Source of the DNA: CAYQQQ01 sp964420125
Lineage (GTDB): Bacteria > Actinomycetota > Acidimicrobiia > Acidimicrobiales > Microtrichaceae
DNA: 64,000 nt
Direction: 5' to 3'
Assembly (NCBI GenBank): GCA_964420125.1
Contig: CAYQQQ010000009.1
Span: forward strand, 62,001 to 126,000
Shown: in pieces, positions 50,633 through 59,800 of the stretch
How the letters are laid out: each line of letters starts with the position of its first letter
Numbering within the stretch: the stretch's first letter is position 1
Notes under the pieces: model-generated
The model's input: the letters and a program-made list of their open reading frames with translations, nothing else
Database searches by the model: none
What the model was told of the DNA's origin: nothing
Program-made: the position numbers and the translations under genes

Positions 50633-51406
50633 ATGCGGCCAGAACGAATCTCAACCGTGCAGGGAACGCGGCGGCGAACGGAACGTCCGACGGTCTGCGA
50701 TGAGTCCGGTCATGTCAGTGCTCGATCTGGTCCGGCTCGCTCGACCGATCTTCATCGGTGCACGCGGTACGCAGTCATCCTGCCCCTGATCTGTGCGGCA
50801 AGCAGCCTCTCGCTCCTGGGCTGCTCCGGCGACGAAGGCGCCGCGACCCTGCCTGCTCGACAACCTGCGACGGCACCCAAGCCAGACCCGGCGACCGAGA
50901 CGGAGACCTCTACGACGAGAAGCGTCAGCCCGTCGACTGCCACAAGCAGCGCACCGACCGTCGAGGCCGCCAAGTCCACCGAGGAGGAGACGATCATCGG
51001 CCGCTACCGCGGCTACTGGATCGCTCGACTGAACGCGAACATGGGCACGCCGAACCCACAGGCTCCAGGCTTGCGTGAGTACGCCACCGGTGAACAGCTG
51101 GCAACCGTTCTCGCGGAGACCCAGGCCAACCTCGACGAGGGCCTCGCACTTCGGTCAGCCGACGAGCCGGCTGATCTCCAGCGGATCGAGGTCATCGAGA
51201 TCGACGGTGATCGGGCAACGGTGCAGGAGTGCGTCGTGTCCGACGGCGTTGTCATCCGCCGCGAGAGCGGTGAGGTGGTTGATGACCAGGTAGCCACCCA
51301 CAACGTCCGAGGCGAGCTCCTGAAGGTCGATGGCGTCTGGAAGGTGACCTCGGCCCGTCTGGTCCAGCGCTGGGAGGGGGTTGCCGGATGCGCTCTCGAC
51401 TCCTGA
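50633..51406 (+). CDS. lipoprotein at the head of the element 2 Tad operon
   Basis: The ATG at 50633 follows a GGAGAAGG site. A basic leader is followed by a hydrophobic stretch ending LSLLGC, a lipobox, then a Thr/Ser/Pro-rich linker and a domain of about 130 residues (RYRGYWIARLNANMGTPNPQAPGL ... KVDGVWKVTSARLVQRWEGVAGC) resembling SnoaL/NTF2-like secreted folds. The leader of about 45 residues before the helix is long, so a later start is possible. It overlaps the next gene by 19 bases. Confidence 0.7.
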   Translation: MRPERISTVQGTRRRTERPTVCDESGHVSARSGPARSTDLHRCTRYAVILPLICAASSLSLLGCSGDEGAATLPARQPATAPKPDPATETETSTTRSVSPSTATSSAPTVEAAKSTEEETIIGRYRGYWIARLNANMGTPNPQAPGLREYATGEQLATVLAETQANLDEGLALRSADEPADLQRIEVIEIDGDRATVQECVVSDGVVIRRESGEVVDDQVATHNVRGELLKVDGVWKVTSARLVQRWEGVAGCALDS

Positions 51407-52248
51407 CCGGCGCTCTTGTGTTGGCCGCCGTTCTCGCTCACGCACCGCTGGCCGGTGCCGAGGATCGGCCGGGTGGGCGAGGGGGTGCGTATGTGGATGG
51501 CGGCGTGCCCAGTGCCACGGCCCGGGACGGTGGAGCCGGACCGGGTAGCAGCGGAACCAATGGCGGGTCGAGTAGTGGAGTGGCCGATCCATGCGTGTGG
51601 GAGGTGATTGTCGAGGACGACACCGAGTTCGAGGTGTACGACGCCGATTCACCGGAGCCCCAGCACTCGCCCACGGGGCGCTGGCTGCAGTACGTCTGCC
51701 CTGGCCTCGGCGCCGTCGCTGTCGACGGCCAGTTCCTGATTCCCGAGGGGGGACCCGTTGTCGACCCGGCGGTGCTCGCCGCCGACGCGCTCGCCAAGAT
51801 CGACGTCGGGGCGCCAACGATCAGCACCAGCCCGTCGGCGAGTGGCCGTCTCGTCGTGCAGGTGCCCACATGGTTGTGGGTGGACCAGGGCTGGTGGACG
51901 ACCTACGAGGCCACGGCATCCGCCGGGCGCGTCTCGTCGACGGTGACAGCGACGCCGGTGGCGACGGAATGGAATCTCGGCGACGGTCACCGCGTCTCGT
52001 GTCGAGGACCGGGCGTCGCTTGGCGGCCGGGTCGCACCGACAGCCCCGGCGCCTGCACCCACACCTACCGAAGGACCTCGGCGGGCCAACCGGGCGGCAC
52101 TTTCACCATCGAAGCGACCGTCACCTTCGATGTGTCGTGGAGTTCGACCGTCGCCGCCGGCGGTGCGCTCCCGGCGATCTCCCGCTCGTCGACAGTCGAT
52201 GTCGAGGTGGGAGAGGTCCAAGCGATCGGGACGCGGGGAGGCAGGTAA
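51388..52248 (+). CDS. secreted protein of the element 2 Tad operon
   Basis: The 286-residue protein has a clear signal peptide (MRSRLLTGALVLAAVLAHAPLAGA), a Gly/Ser-rich stretch, and a domain with four cysteines (ADPCVWEVIVEDD, YVCPGLG, VSCRGPG, GACTHTYRR). ACTHTYRR and the FTIEATVTFDVSW strand resemble the PKD-like secreted proteins that accompany actinobacterial Tad loci. It is exported and may contact the pilus or cell wall. It ends two bases before the cpaB GTG. Confidence 0.65.
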   Translation: MRSRLLTGALVLAAVLAHAPLAGAEDRPGGRGGAYVDGGVPSATARDGGAGPGSSGTNGGSSSGVADPCVWEVIVEDDTEFEVYDADSPEPQHSPTGRWLQYVCPGLGAVAVDGQFLIPEGGPVVDPAVLAADALAKIDVGAPTISTSPSASGRLVVQVPTWLWVDQGWWTTYEATASAGRVSSTVTATPVATEWNLGDGHRVSCRGPGVAWRPGRTDSPGACTHTYRRTSAGQPGGTFTIEATVTFDVSWSSTVAAGGALPAISRSSTVDVEVGEVQAIGTRGGR

Positions 52249-52250
52249 CG

Positions 52251-52922
52251 GTGGCCTCTCCTCAAACCGTGCCTCGCTCGGATGCCCCCTCGTCCAATGG
52301 CCAGGGCGCTCGACGCGCTGTCGACGTTCGTCCTCCGGGCAGGCGACTGCGGGTGCCGGAGCTTGCCGTCGGGGTGTTGGTCACGGTGGTGTTCGCTCTC
52401 GGCGCTGTGCTCTGGCACCTGAGCGCGGTCGAGAAGGTCCCGGCGCTCGTGGTCGCGTCGGGCGTTGAGCGGGGCGAGGTGATCGACGCGAGCGACGTGA
52501 GGGTGGCGTACGTGTCGAGCGATGACTCGCTGGCCCGCCTGGATGGCTCCCAGCTCGACCGAGTTGTGGGTCGTGTCGCACTGGTTGACCTGGGCGAGGG
52601 AACGCTGCTCACGACCTCGGTGATCGCTGATGCTGCCGCGGTTCAGGAGGGCGATGGCGTGGTCGGGCTCTCGTTGGACCCGGGCGCGTACCCGGCACGC
52701 GGGCTGGCGCCGGGCGACCGTGTCAACGTCGTTCGCTCTGTCGATGTCGCCGACCTCGACGCGGACCCAACGGTGATCGCCCGCGACGCCACCGTGTTCG
52801 CCGTCGATGAGCTGGCGAGTGACCGGCTCCTGGTCTCGGTGCTGGCTGCCGAGGCTGACGCCGAGGCGGTCGCCGCAGCGGCCATTGCCGGCGGCCTGCG
52901 ATTGGTGCTGGTGTCGCCATGA
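52251..52922 (+). CDS. cpaB: CpaB/RcpC-like SAF-domain protein
   Basis: The GTG at 52251 gives a 223-residue protein with a cytoplasmic Arg-rich start, one membrane helix (about 37-60: ELAVGVLVTVVFALGAVLW), and a SAF domain (ASGVERGEVIDASDVRVAYVSS; GRVALVDLGEGTLLTTSVI; GLAPGDRVNVV). CpaB/RcpC proteins are Tad assembly factors on the outer face of the membrane. The end overlaps the cpaE-like gene by four bases. Confidence 0.85.
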   Translation: MASPQTVPRSDAPSSNGQGARRAVDVRPPGRRLRVPELAVGVLVTVVFALGAVLWHLSAVEKVPALVVASGVERGEVIDASDVRVAYVSSDDSLARLDGSQLDRVVGRVALVDLGEGTLLTTSVIADAAAVQEGDGVVGLSLDPGAYPARGLAPGDRVNVVRSVDVADLDADPTVIARDATVFAVDELASDRLLVSVLAAEADAEAVAAAAIAGGLRLVLVSP

Positions 52923-53632
52923 AGGTCATCAGCCTCGCTTCGGTACGGGGTGCACCCGGGGTGACGACGACCGCGCTCCTGCTCGCGTCGACCTTCACCG
53001 ACGGCCTGGTGGTCGAGGCCGACCTCGACGGCGGCGTGCTCGCCGTCCGATACGGGCTCGGCCGTGAACCTGGCCTGACGACATTCGCGGCGGGCGGGCC
53101 TGACGCTGATGGCGGATGGCGGGCACACGCGCAGGATGCCGGTGGCGTACCGGTACTGGTGGGTCCCGACGCGCCCGGTTCCAGCGCGTCGATGTGGCGA
53201 ACTGCTGGAGAGCGGATCACGCACAAGCTCGTCGCCGCCGACGGTGTCGCGGTCATCGACGCTGGGCGTCTCCGCTCGCCGGCGCCGATCGTTGCCGCTT
53301 CGGATCTCCTGGCCGTGCTCGTGAACCCTGTGGCCGATCAGCTGGTGGCGTTGACCCATCTCGAACCGGCTCTGCGCCAGGCGATTCGGGGGCGGGTGGC
53401 TGTCGTGCTCGTCGGCGACGGCCCCTACGGAGCGGCGGAGGTCGAGCGGGCCGTGGGGGTTTCGGTGGTCGGCCAACTGCCGAACGACCCCGATGCTGCC
53501 GAATCGCTGCGGGTGGGCGGATCTCGCACCCGTCTGGCCCGATCACAGCTCGCTCGTGCGGTGGGTGCCCTCAGCGTCGAGGTCGGCTCGTCGTCGCTGT
53601 TTGAGCGGTCCACGGCGGTGGCGGCGTCATGA
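52919..53632 (+). CDS. CpaE/TadZ-like MinD-family protein with degenerate P-loop
   Basis: The 237-residue protein keeps the MinD/ParA fold layout but its P-loop reads SVRGAPGVTTTAL, with both the signature lysine and the catalytic lysine (GKT to GVT) lost. DGLVVEADLDGG and VAVIDAGRL keep the switch strands. It should not hydrolyse ATP normally. TadZ/CpaE proteins place the Tad machine at a cell site, and some natural versions are also atypical. Coupled to cpaB and tadA by ATGA overlaps. Confidence 0.75.
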   Translation: MKVISLASVRGAPGVTTTALLLASTFTDGLVVEADLDGGVLAVRYGLGREPGLTTFAAGGPDADGGWRAHAQDAGGVPVLVGPDAPGSSASMWRTAGERITHKLVAADGVAVIDAGRLRSPAPIVAASDLLAVLVNPVADQLVALTHLEPALRQAIRGRVAVVLVGDGPYGAAEVERAVGVSVVGQLPNDPDAAESLRVGGSRTRLARSQLARAVGALSVEVGSSSLFERSTAVAAS

Positions 53633-54981
53633 CAACGGTGCTGAACAGTTCGGAGGCGTGGCAGCGCGACGGCGTCGACCCGGCGCTCGTCGCCGACCTG
53701 CACCACCGCGTCGGCGAAGCGCTGACCGCCGCCCACGTGGCACACGAGGAAGCCGGTCGAGGACGGTTCTCCCCGGCCGATGAGCGCGCGCTGGCCCGCA
53801 AGATGGTGACCGACGAGCTGCGCAAGCTGGCCGCGTCCGCGTACGCGGACGGACGCGTGCCCCTCGATGAGGCCACCGAGGCGAAGGTCACCGCTGCGGT
53901 TCTCGATCGCATCCACGGGCTCGCCAGACTCCAGCCCTTGCTGGACGACCCGGAGATTCGGGACATCCACATCTCGGGCGCGCAGCGGGTCTGGCTCAAC
54001 CTGCGCGACGGCACGAAGGTCCGCGGCCCGGCCGTCGCGGACTGCGACGAGGATCTCGTCGAGCTCATCTCCACCGCGGCGCGGCGCATCGGTCGCAGCG
54101 AGCGACGCTGGGACCACGCACACCCGGAACTGAACCTCCAGCTCCCGAACGGTGATCGCCTGCACGCACTCATGGCGGTGTCGGGTCGCCCGACGGTGAC
54201 GATCCGACGCCACGACTTCGACATCCACCGCGTCTCGCAACTCGTCGAGCTTGGAGTGTGCGACGACCTGACGGCGAGCTTCCTGTCCGCCGCGGTGCGG
54301 GCTCGCGCCAACATCATCGTGGCCGGCGGAACCGGCACCGGGAAGACCACGACGCTGCGGTGCCTGATCAACGAGATCCCGGCCGACGAACGCCTCATCA
54401 CCGTCGAGGACTCCTTGGAGATCGGCCTCGAGCGCTTCGAGGACCTCCACCCCGACCACGAAACCCTCGAAGCCCGAGAAGCCAACACCGAAGGCGTCGG
54501 TTCGTTCAGCCTCGCGGAGCTGGTCCGCTCGGCGCTGCGCATGGACCCCCAGCGAGTCATCGTCGGTGAGGTCCGTGGCGCAGAGGTCCTCCCGATGCTG
54601 CTCGCCATGAGCCAGGGCAACGACGGATCGATGTGCTCGATCCACGCGGACTCCTCCAAGGGTGTCTTCGGCAGGTTGGCCATGTACGCAGCGATGACCC
54701 CCGAGCGACTGGTCCCCGATGTCACCAACCTCCTGGTGGCCAACGCGGTCGATCTGATCGTGCACCTCGGCTGGGTCAACGGCGAGCGCCGCGTGACCAG
54801 CGTGCGCCAGGTCGTCGGTGCCGTCGAGGGCGGCCAGGTCGTCTCCAACGAGCTGTGGCGACCAGACGCAACCGGGTCCGGTGTCCCAGCCGCGCCACCC
54901 ACACCGGGGTTCGCCGCGCAGCTCGAGGTGCACGGCTTCGACGCGACCGCCCACGCCGCCGCGCAGGGGTGGTGGCGATGA
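53629..54981 (+). CDS. tadA: TadA/CpaF secretion ATPase (element copy, intact)
   Basis: The 450-residue GspE-family ATPase has the N-terminal domain (about 1-150), Walker A VAGGTGTGKTTTLRC (about 229-243), the Asp box ITVEDSLEIGLE, Walker B with the His box (MDPQRVIVGEVRGAEVLPM) and SIHADS. It powers pilus assembly. It is complete, unlike the host copy cut at exactly the GEVRG region. Its own GEVRG codons are uninterrupted. Confidence 0.92.
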   Translation: MTTVLNSSEAWQRDGVDPALVADLHHRVGEALTAAHVAHEEAGRGRFSPADERALARKMVTDELRKLAASAYADGRVPLDEATEAKVTAAVLDRIHGLARLQPLLDDPEIRDIHISGAQRVWLNLRDGTKVRGPAVADCDEDLVELISTAARRIGRSERRWDHAHPELNLQLPNGDRLHALMAVSGRPTVTIRRHDFDIHRVSQLVELGVCDDLTASFLSAAVRARANIIVAGGTGTGKTTTLRCLINEIPADERLITVEDSLEIGLERFEDLHPDHETLEAREANTEGVGSFSLAELVRSALRMDPQRVIVGEVRGAEVLPMLLAMSQGNDGSMCSIHADSSKGVFGRLAMYAAMTPERLVPDVTNLLVANAVDLIVHLGWVNGERRVTSVRQVVGAVEGGQVVSNELWRPDATGSGVPAAPPTPGFAAQLEVHGFDATAHAAAQGWWR

Positions 54982-55841
54982 ACGCCCTCGTCTTCGCCGC
55001 GCTGGCCGCAGGCACAGCACTCGGCCTGCTTATGGTCCTCGCTGGCCTCACCGGCCGCCAGCTGTTCGACGCCCCGTCCAGCTACCTCCAACGCGTGCGC
55101 TCCAGCTCCCTTCTTCCCCAGGCCGCGGTCGCAGCCGTGGCGGCACTGCTGGCGATGGTCGCGACGGGCTGGCTCGTCGGCGGGATCTTGGCCGCAGTGG
55201 CCGTGCTCGTGTTGCCCGGCATCCTCGGTGGCAAGGCCGCACGACAACACGCCATCGACCGTACCGAAGCGATCGCGTCGTGGACCGAGATGATCCGCGA
55301 CTCGATCGTCGCCGCCTCCGGGCTCGAAGAAGCGATCGTTGCCACCGCGCCCGTCGCACCACCGCCGATCTCCAGCGAGGTGCGCACGATGGTGCGGCGC
55401 CTCGACCACGAACGACTCCCCGAGGCCCTCGTCGCGTTCGGCGACGACCTCAACCACCCCTCCGGCGACCTGGTCGTCGCCGCCCTCGTGATCGCATCCC
55501 GCATGGAAGCCGCCGATCTCTCCGGGCTTCTGTCCCGCCTCGCCGAGGCCACCCGTGGAGACGCACGGATGCGCATCCGCGTCGAAGTCGGCAGGACCCG
55601 CGTCCGCACCGCAACGAAGGTCATCGTCGGCGTCGTGATCGCCGCAGTCCTGTTCCTCGCCATCGCGAACCGCGACTACCTCACCGTCTACGACAGCGCC
55701 GGCGGCCAGGTGATGCTGGCGATCGTCGGTGGCATCTTCGCCATCGGCGGCTGGCTCCTCACCCGCATGGCCGACATCGAGCTGCCCGAACGATTCACCG
55801 CACGCGCCGGAGGCCCCACCCGCATCGGAGCAGGACCATGA
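54978..55841 (+). CDS. tadB: TadB-like platform protein (element copy)
   Basis: The 287-residue T2SSF-family protein has an N-terminal helix, paired helices at about 50-80, a cytoplasmic domain (EAIASWTEMIRDSIVAASGLEEAIVATAPV ... LVIASRMEAADLSGLLSRLAEATRGD) and C-terminal helices at about 218-262. It starts in ATGA overlap with tadA and ends in overlap with tadC. Confidence 0.88.
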   Translation: MNALVFAALAAGTALGLLMVLAGLTGRQLFDAPSSYLQRVRSSSLLPQAAVAAVAALLAMVATGWLVGGILAAVAVLVLPGILGGKAARQHAIDRTEAIASWTEMIRDSIVAASGLEEAIVATAPVAPPPISSEVRTMVRRLDHERLPEALVAFGDDLNHPSGDLVVAALVIASRMEAADLSGLLSRLAEATRGDARMRIRVEVGRTRVRTATKVIVGVVIAAVLFLAIANRDYLTVYDSAGGQVMLAIVGGIFAIGGWLLTRMADIELPERFTARAGGPTRIGAGP

Positions 55842-56749
55842 CCGCCGTGGTCATGGTCCTCCTCGGCGCCGGCGTCGGGCTCGGCGTCCTGCTCACGTGG
55901 CGAGCGCTCGCCCCTCGGCCCCCGAGCATCGACGCCGTCCTCGACGGACTGGCCCGCCCCGGCATCGCCATCGACGCCACTGCACCCGCGACACACGACC
56001 AGTTCGATCGGATCGGCAGCACCGCACGCCGCCTGGTCGAGGCACTCGGCTACGACTCCGAGCGCCATCACCAGGAACTCGAGCTAGTCGGGCGCACACC
56101 GGAGCGCCACGCATTCGACAAGCTCCTCGGCGCGGTGGCCGCACTCCTCGTGCCCAACCTGGCCGCCACCGCCCTGGTGATCATGGGGATCCCGGCCCCC
56201 CTCGGACTCATCGCCATCTTCTCGCTGGTCACCGCGGCGGCCGGGTTCCTCCTGCCCGACATGTTGTTGCGCGACGAAGCCGACAAGCGCAGGCGAGCCT
56301 TCCGCCACACCCTGTCCTCGTACCTCGACCTGGTGAACGTACTGCTCGCCGGAGGTGCCGGGATCGAAACCGCGCTGCACGCCGCCGCGGACGCCGGAGA
56401 CGGTTGGGGCTACCAAACCATCCGCGCTGAGCTGCGACGAGCCCGGCTCACCGGCCAGTCCCCATGGAACACCTTCGCCCAGCTAGACGCTCGTCTCGGC
56501 ATCAACGAACTCGCCGAACTCGCTGCCAGCGTGTCGCTCGCCGGATCCCACGGCGCACGCATCCGGGCCTCCCTCGCCGCCAAGGCGGACACCCTCCGAG
56601 GCCACCAAGTGGCCGAGACCGAATCAGCCGCTGAGGCCGCAACCGAACGCATGACGGTCCCCGTCGCCGTCTTGCTGTTCGGGTTCCTCGTATTCATCGC
56701 CTACCCCGCCGTCGTGCAGATCACCTCGGTCAGCGGAAAAGGCCCGTAG
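55838..56749 (+). CDS. tadC: TadC-like platform protein (element copy)
   Basis: The 303-residue T2SSF-family protein has helices at about 5-25, 100-145 and 275-298 and the cytoplasmic FRHTLSSYLDLVNVLLAGGAGIETALHAAAD core. With TadB it forms the pilin polymerisation platform. It is the last plus-strand gene before the inserted recombinase island; flp follows 4.3 kb later instead of directly, as it does in the chromosomal operon. Confidence 0.88.
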   Translation: MTAVVMVLLGAGVGLGVLLTWRALAPRPPSIDAVLDGLARPGIAIDATAPATHDQFDRIGSTARRLVEALGYDSERHHQELELVGRTPERHAFDKLLGAVAALLVPNLAATALVIMGIPAPLGLIAIFSLVTAAAGFLLPDMLLRDEADKRRRAFRHTLSSYLDLVNVLLAGGAGIETALHAAADAGDGWGYQTIRAELRRARLTGQSPWNTFAQLDARLGINELAELAASVSLAGSHGARIRASLAAKADTLRGHQVAETESAAEAATERMTVPVAVLLFGFLVFIAYPAVVQITSVSGKGP

Positions 56750-56845
56750 TTCATGATTTCTGAAGGTCGTTCGCCATCGAACCGAAGGTGGGAGGGCTGC
56801 TGGCGGGCTGGCGCGCCCTTGGGTTCGTGGAACTCGGGCTGGTTG

Positions 56846-57283
56846 TCAGCCGGTGCGGTGTTGTTCGCTGGCGTCGTCGGCGAGGAGCTGATGGACGCGC
56901 TGGTGGGAGATGCCGAGGATGGCGGCGGCGTCTCGCATGCTGATGCCTCGGCGGGCGAGCTCGACGGCTGCCTTCTTGGTCTTCTCGATCGCGACACGGT
57001 CGGCGGTGCGTGCTTGGTCGCGGGCGTGGCCGGCTTGTTCGATGACGCGCAGGGCGGTCTTGGGCAGCACGGGGGCGGGGATCAGTTCGATCGAGGCTTC
57101 GTCGGTGTCGAACCACATGGCGGCTGCCTCGCGGATGCGGGTGAGGGCCTGGGTGACGGTGTTGCCCCAGGTGTGAACGCGGGGTTCCTCGAGGAGCTCG
57201 ACGGTCCAACGGCCGTCTGCTTCTCGTTCGAGTTGCGCGGTGTAGGTGGCCATCACGTCGTCCTCCTTGGTGCGACCGGTCAT
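56846..57283 (-). CDS. hicB: HicB-like antitoxin with C-terminal HTH
   Basis: From the ATG at 57283 (or 57253) the protein has 145 residues. The first 60 (TYTAQLEREADGRWTVELLEEPRVHTWGNTVTQALTRIREAAAMW) are a HicB partial RNase H fold that caps the toxin. A helical middle is followed by a helix-turn-helix (RRGISMRDAAAILGISHQRVHQLLAD) that would repress the operon. It directly follows hicA by 11 bases. Confidence 0.82.
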   Translation of the reverse strand: MTGRTKEDDVMATYTAQLEREADGRWTVELLEEPRVHTWGNTVTQALTRIREAAAMWFDTDEASIELIPAPVLPKTALRVIEQAGHARDQARTADRVAIEKTKKAAVELARRGISMRDAAAILGISHQRVHQLLADDASEQHRTG

Positions 57284-57294
57284 GGGTTGGCTCC

Positions 57295-57492
57295 TCAGGT
57301 GATCCACTTGCGGCCGAGGCACGGTTCGAGATCTCGCTCGATGGAGCGGAGCGTGCCGGGGGGCAGGTCACCGGTGTGCATGGGGATCACGGTCTGGCAG
57401 GTGCCGCACCGCCAGATCTGGTGCGAGCCCCGTTGGCGGACCTGCTCGCAGCCGAGCCGTCTGAGCTGGGCCACGAGCCTCCGAGCAGTCAC
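57295..57492 (-). CDS. hicA: HicA-like mRNA interferase toxin
   Basis: The 65-residue protein has the HicA double-stranded RNA-binding-like fold with the active His in QRGSHQIWRC and the end MHTGDLPPGTLRSIERDL. An extra CGTC pair sits in the middle. HicA cuts mRNAs and is neutralised by HicB. The toxin-first order is normal for hicAB. It starts with GTG at 57492. The 166-base gap to the recombinase end at 57659 probably holds the promoter. Confidence 0.82.
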   Translation of the reverse strand: MTARRLVAQLRRLGCEQVRQRGSHQIWRCGTCQTVIPMHTGDLPPGTLRSIERDLEPCLGRKWIT

Positions 57493-57658
57493 CAGGTTAG
57501 TCTATGTGGTTAGACGCGTGGCTGTCCATCGTCGTAGACGGGCAGGTCCGGTTGGGGATGGTGCGGGCAGCCGTGACCCTGGCGTCGAGTGGAACCGCAG
57601 GAGAGGTCATCTCGTTGGGAACCGTGGTGGCGGTCCGCTGGCCGCTCGCTCGGCGCAG

Positions 57659-59482
57659 TCAGGAGGGGTCAGCGGGCCCGGCGTCGCTGAGGGCTTGCTC
57701 GTTGGGGCGCAGCACGACGTCGGCGTAGCGCTGGGCGGTCATGACGTTGATGTCGAACAGGTCGCACAGGCGCCTCCCGTCGTCGCCGCAGGCGATGGTT
57801 TCGGCCAGGATGCGGTCCTCGCGGAGCTTCTGGGGCGAGATCCCGACCTTGTCGGTGATCCACGCGTCGCTGACCGGGGTGGTCCGCACGGCGGTGCGGG
57901 CGCTGATGAACAGGTGGGGGTTGGCGGTGTCGGGCCAGCGGCGAGCGCGTTCGGCGAGCCAGGCGTTCACGCGTGCGCGGACCGGGTCGGCCATCACGAT
58001 CGTGTTGTCGCCGGCGTGGAGGTGGCCGTCGCGGAGGTCGGTGAGCAGCAGCTGTCGGACCTGCGCGTTGCGCAGAGCGTGGAAGGCGATCAGCGCCGCG
58101 ATGGCGCCTTCGGCCGGGTCGTCGCTGTTGAGCGCCGCACGGACGGGTCCGAGCTCGAGTGGCAGCGGCTGGCAGGGCGCGACGCGCTCGCCGCGCAGCC
58201 GGGCGGTCGGGTCCACGAAGACCACCTTGGTGGCCTTGAGGTAGCGGAACAGGCTGCGCAGCGCGCTCAGGGTCTTGCTGCGGTGCCTGGCGGTTCCCAG
58301 TGCCTCGGTGATGTGGTCGCGGGTGATCTCGCGCAGCGACTCGTGGCCGTCGCCGGCCCAACGCTTGGCGATCGGGAGCACCGAGGTCGCGACGGTGCGG
58401 ACGGTCTCGATGTTGCGGGGCCGCACGCGAGGCGGTCTGGTGGAACCGTCTCGCAAGGCGTGGAACCACACGGTCAGCTCGTCGCGCATCGGGTCCGGAA
58501 GCCCCACGCTGTGGTTATCGAACCAGCCTTGCAGCGGTGGCAGCCGGTCATCGGCCAGCATGCCCACCGAGTCGAGGACATCGAGAACCGGGCGGACGGT
58601 GGCGTTGTCCACCTCGAGCAGCACGTCAGCCTCGCTGGCAGTGATCCGTGCGCCGGGCGTGGCTTGGATGGCGAGCAACACCCGGATGCCCCGCCACGTG
58701 CCGTCCCGTTGCGCTCGGCTCCACCCATGTTCCTCGGCGTGGTCGGCGACGGCTTGCTGCAGGGCGGCGGCGAGGGCGGGGAGCGGTGGTTCCAAGCGCC
58801 GGACGATGTCGTTGCTGAGGTCTCGGGGGCACGCGAACAACACGAGCTGCTCGTGCCCGACCGGGTAGCCGGCGGGCCACGACGCTCGGCGTCGCGCCGG
58901 GGCCGCCTGCGCGGCGGGCTGCTTGCCGCGCTTCTTGAGGATCATGTCGGCGAAGAACAGCTGCTGGCCCCAGCGGTTCGCCGCGATCACATCCACGGTG
59001 TCATGCACCGGTCGGAGGTTGTCGACGGCCGTGGCCTGGCGGCAGCACAACCGGCAGAGCCCCCGCTGGTTCAACACCACGACGCGCCGGCACGACGGGC
59101 ACTCACTGGTGGTGGTGCCAGGCCGCCGCTGCCAACCCCGGCACGCTTGGCACCACCAGGTCTCATGGCGAGTGACACCCCATGCCAGGCAGTCCCGGCA
59201 ACTGTCGACCAGTGGCGCCATGCGATGGCAGCGCCAGCAGAGCCCGCCGGAGAAGTAGTCGGTGTCCGAACCGCACCGCTTGCACCGCCACGGTGCGCGA
59301 CGCCGCCGGGGCACACAGTCATAGCAGGCCGCCCGGCGCGTGTACGCGACCGGGTTCACGCCACACAGCGGGCACCACGCCAGCGGCCGGCGCTTGCGTG
59401 GTTCGCACTCGAAACAGCACTCGCGGCCGACGTAGCCGACGGGGTTGCGACCGCAACGGGCGCACACGCGCCGGCCGCTCAC
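57659..59482 (-). CDS. zinc-ribbon array protein with tyrosine-recombinase-like C-terminus
   Basis: The GTG at 59482 overlaps the XRE stop; the product has 607 residues. The first 170 hold an unusual run of CxxC pairs (CARCGRNP, CFEC, CPLCGVNP, CYDC, CKRCGS, CWRC, CRDC, CQAC, CPSC, CRLCC), about five zinc ribbons. The rest is a tyrosine-recombinase-like fold: SAM-like part (LREITRDHITEALGTARHRSKTLSALRSLFRYLK), HALRNAQV with the first Arg, SPQKLREDR in place of HxLR, and a terminal QRYADVV tyrosine. It is the partner of the tyrosine recombinase, and catalysis may be weak or lost. Function is inferred from neighbours. Confidence 0.7.
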   Translation of the reverse strand: MSGRRVCARCGRNPVGYVGRECCFECEPRKRRPLAWCPLCGVNPVAYTRRAACYDCVPRRRRAPWRCKRCGSDTDYFSGGLCWRCHRMAPLVDSCRDCLAWGVTRHETWWCQACRGWQRRPGTTTSECPSCRRVVVLNQRGLCRLCCRQATAVDNLRPVHDTVDVIAANRWGQQLFFADMILKKRGKQPAAQAAPARRRASWPAGYPVGHEQLVLFACPRDLSNDIVRRLEPPLPALAAALQQAVADHAEEHGWSRAQRDGTWRGIRVLLAIQATPGARITASEADVLLEVDNATVRPVLDVLDSVGMLADDRLPPLQGWFDNHSVGLPDPMRDELTVWFHALRDGSTRPPRVRPRNIETVRTVATSVLPIAKRWAGDGHESLREITRDHITEALGTARHRSKTLSALRSLFRYLKATKVVFVDPTARLRGERVAPCQPLPLELGPVRAALNSDDPAEGAIAALIAFHALRNAQVRQLLLTDLRDGHLHAGDNTIVMADPVRARVNAWLAERARRWPDTANPHLFISARTAVRTTPVSDAWITDKVGISPQKLREDRILAETIACGDDGRRLCDLFDINVMTAQRYADVVLRPNEQALSDAGPADPS

Positions 59483-59796
59483 GCCGGCGGCTTGGTCCGG
59501 TTCCGGCCCAACCTCGGGGTCACAGCGTTCGATCCGCCGGCCTTGGCAGCACGCTTGACCGGTCGGCGAGCGGTGACCTTGACCGGCTCGCACAACAGCA
59601 AGTCACTCGGCGCGCACTCCAACACCGCGCAGATCACGTCGAGCTCATCGAGACGGATCGTGGTCGGCGTGCCGGCCCCTAACGCCGACATCTTCCCGGC
59701 GCTGATCACCAGCCCGGCGTCTGCGAGCTGGCGGCGCATGTCGGTCGACCTCCAGATCCCGCGTTCGGCGGCGGCGAGGCGCAGGTTCCACTTCAT
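59479..59796 (-). CDS. XRE-type DNA-binding protein of the recombinase trio
   Basis: The 105-residue protein has a Cro/CI-like domain (MKWNLRLAAAERGIWRSTDM ... MSALGAGTPTTIRLDELDVICAVLECAPSDLLL) and a basic Lys/Arg/Pro tail. It is placed between the two recombinases, four bases after the tyrosine recombinase stop and overlapping the next start, so all three are one operon. It may guide DNA binding or repress the operon. Confidence 0.78.
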   Translation of the reverse strand: MKWNLRLAAAERGIWRSTDMRRQLADAGLVISAGKMSALGAGTPTTIRLDELDVICAVLECAPSDLLLCEPVKVTARRPVKRAAKAGGSNAVTPRLGRNRTKPPA

Positions 59797-59800
59797 CGGG

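Noticed and set aside
57504..57728. Plus-strand frame in the gap between hicA and the zinc-ribbon recombinase
   Set aside because: It runs antisense into the recombinase gene end and shows no domain or ribosome site.
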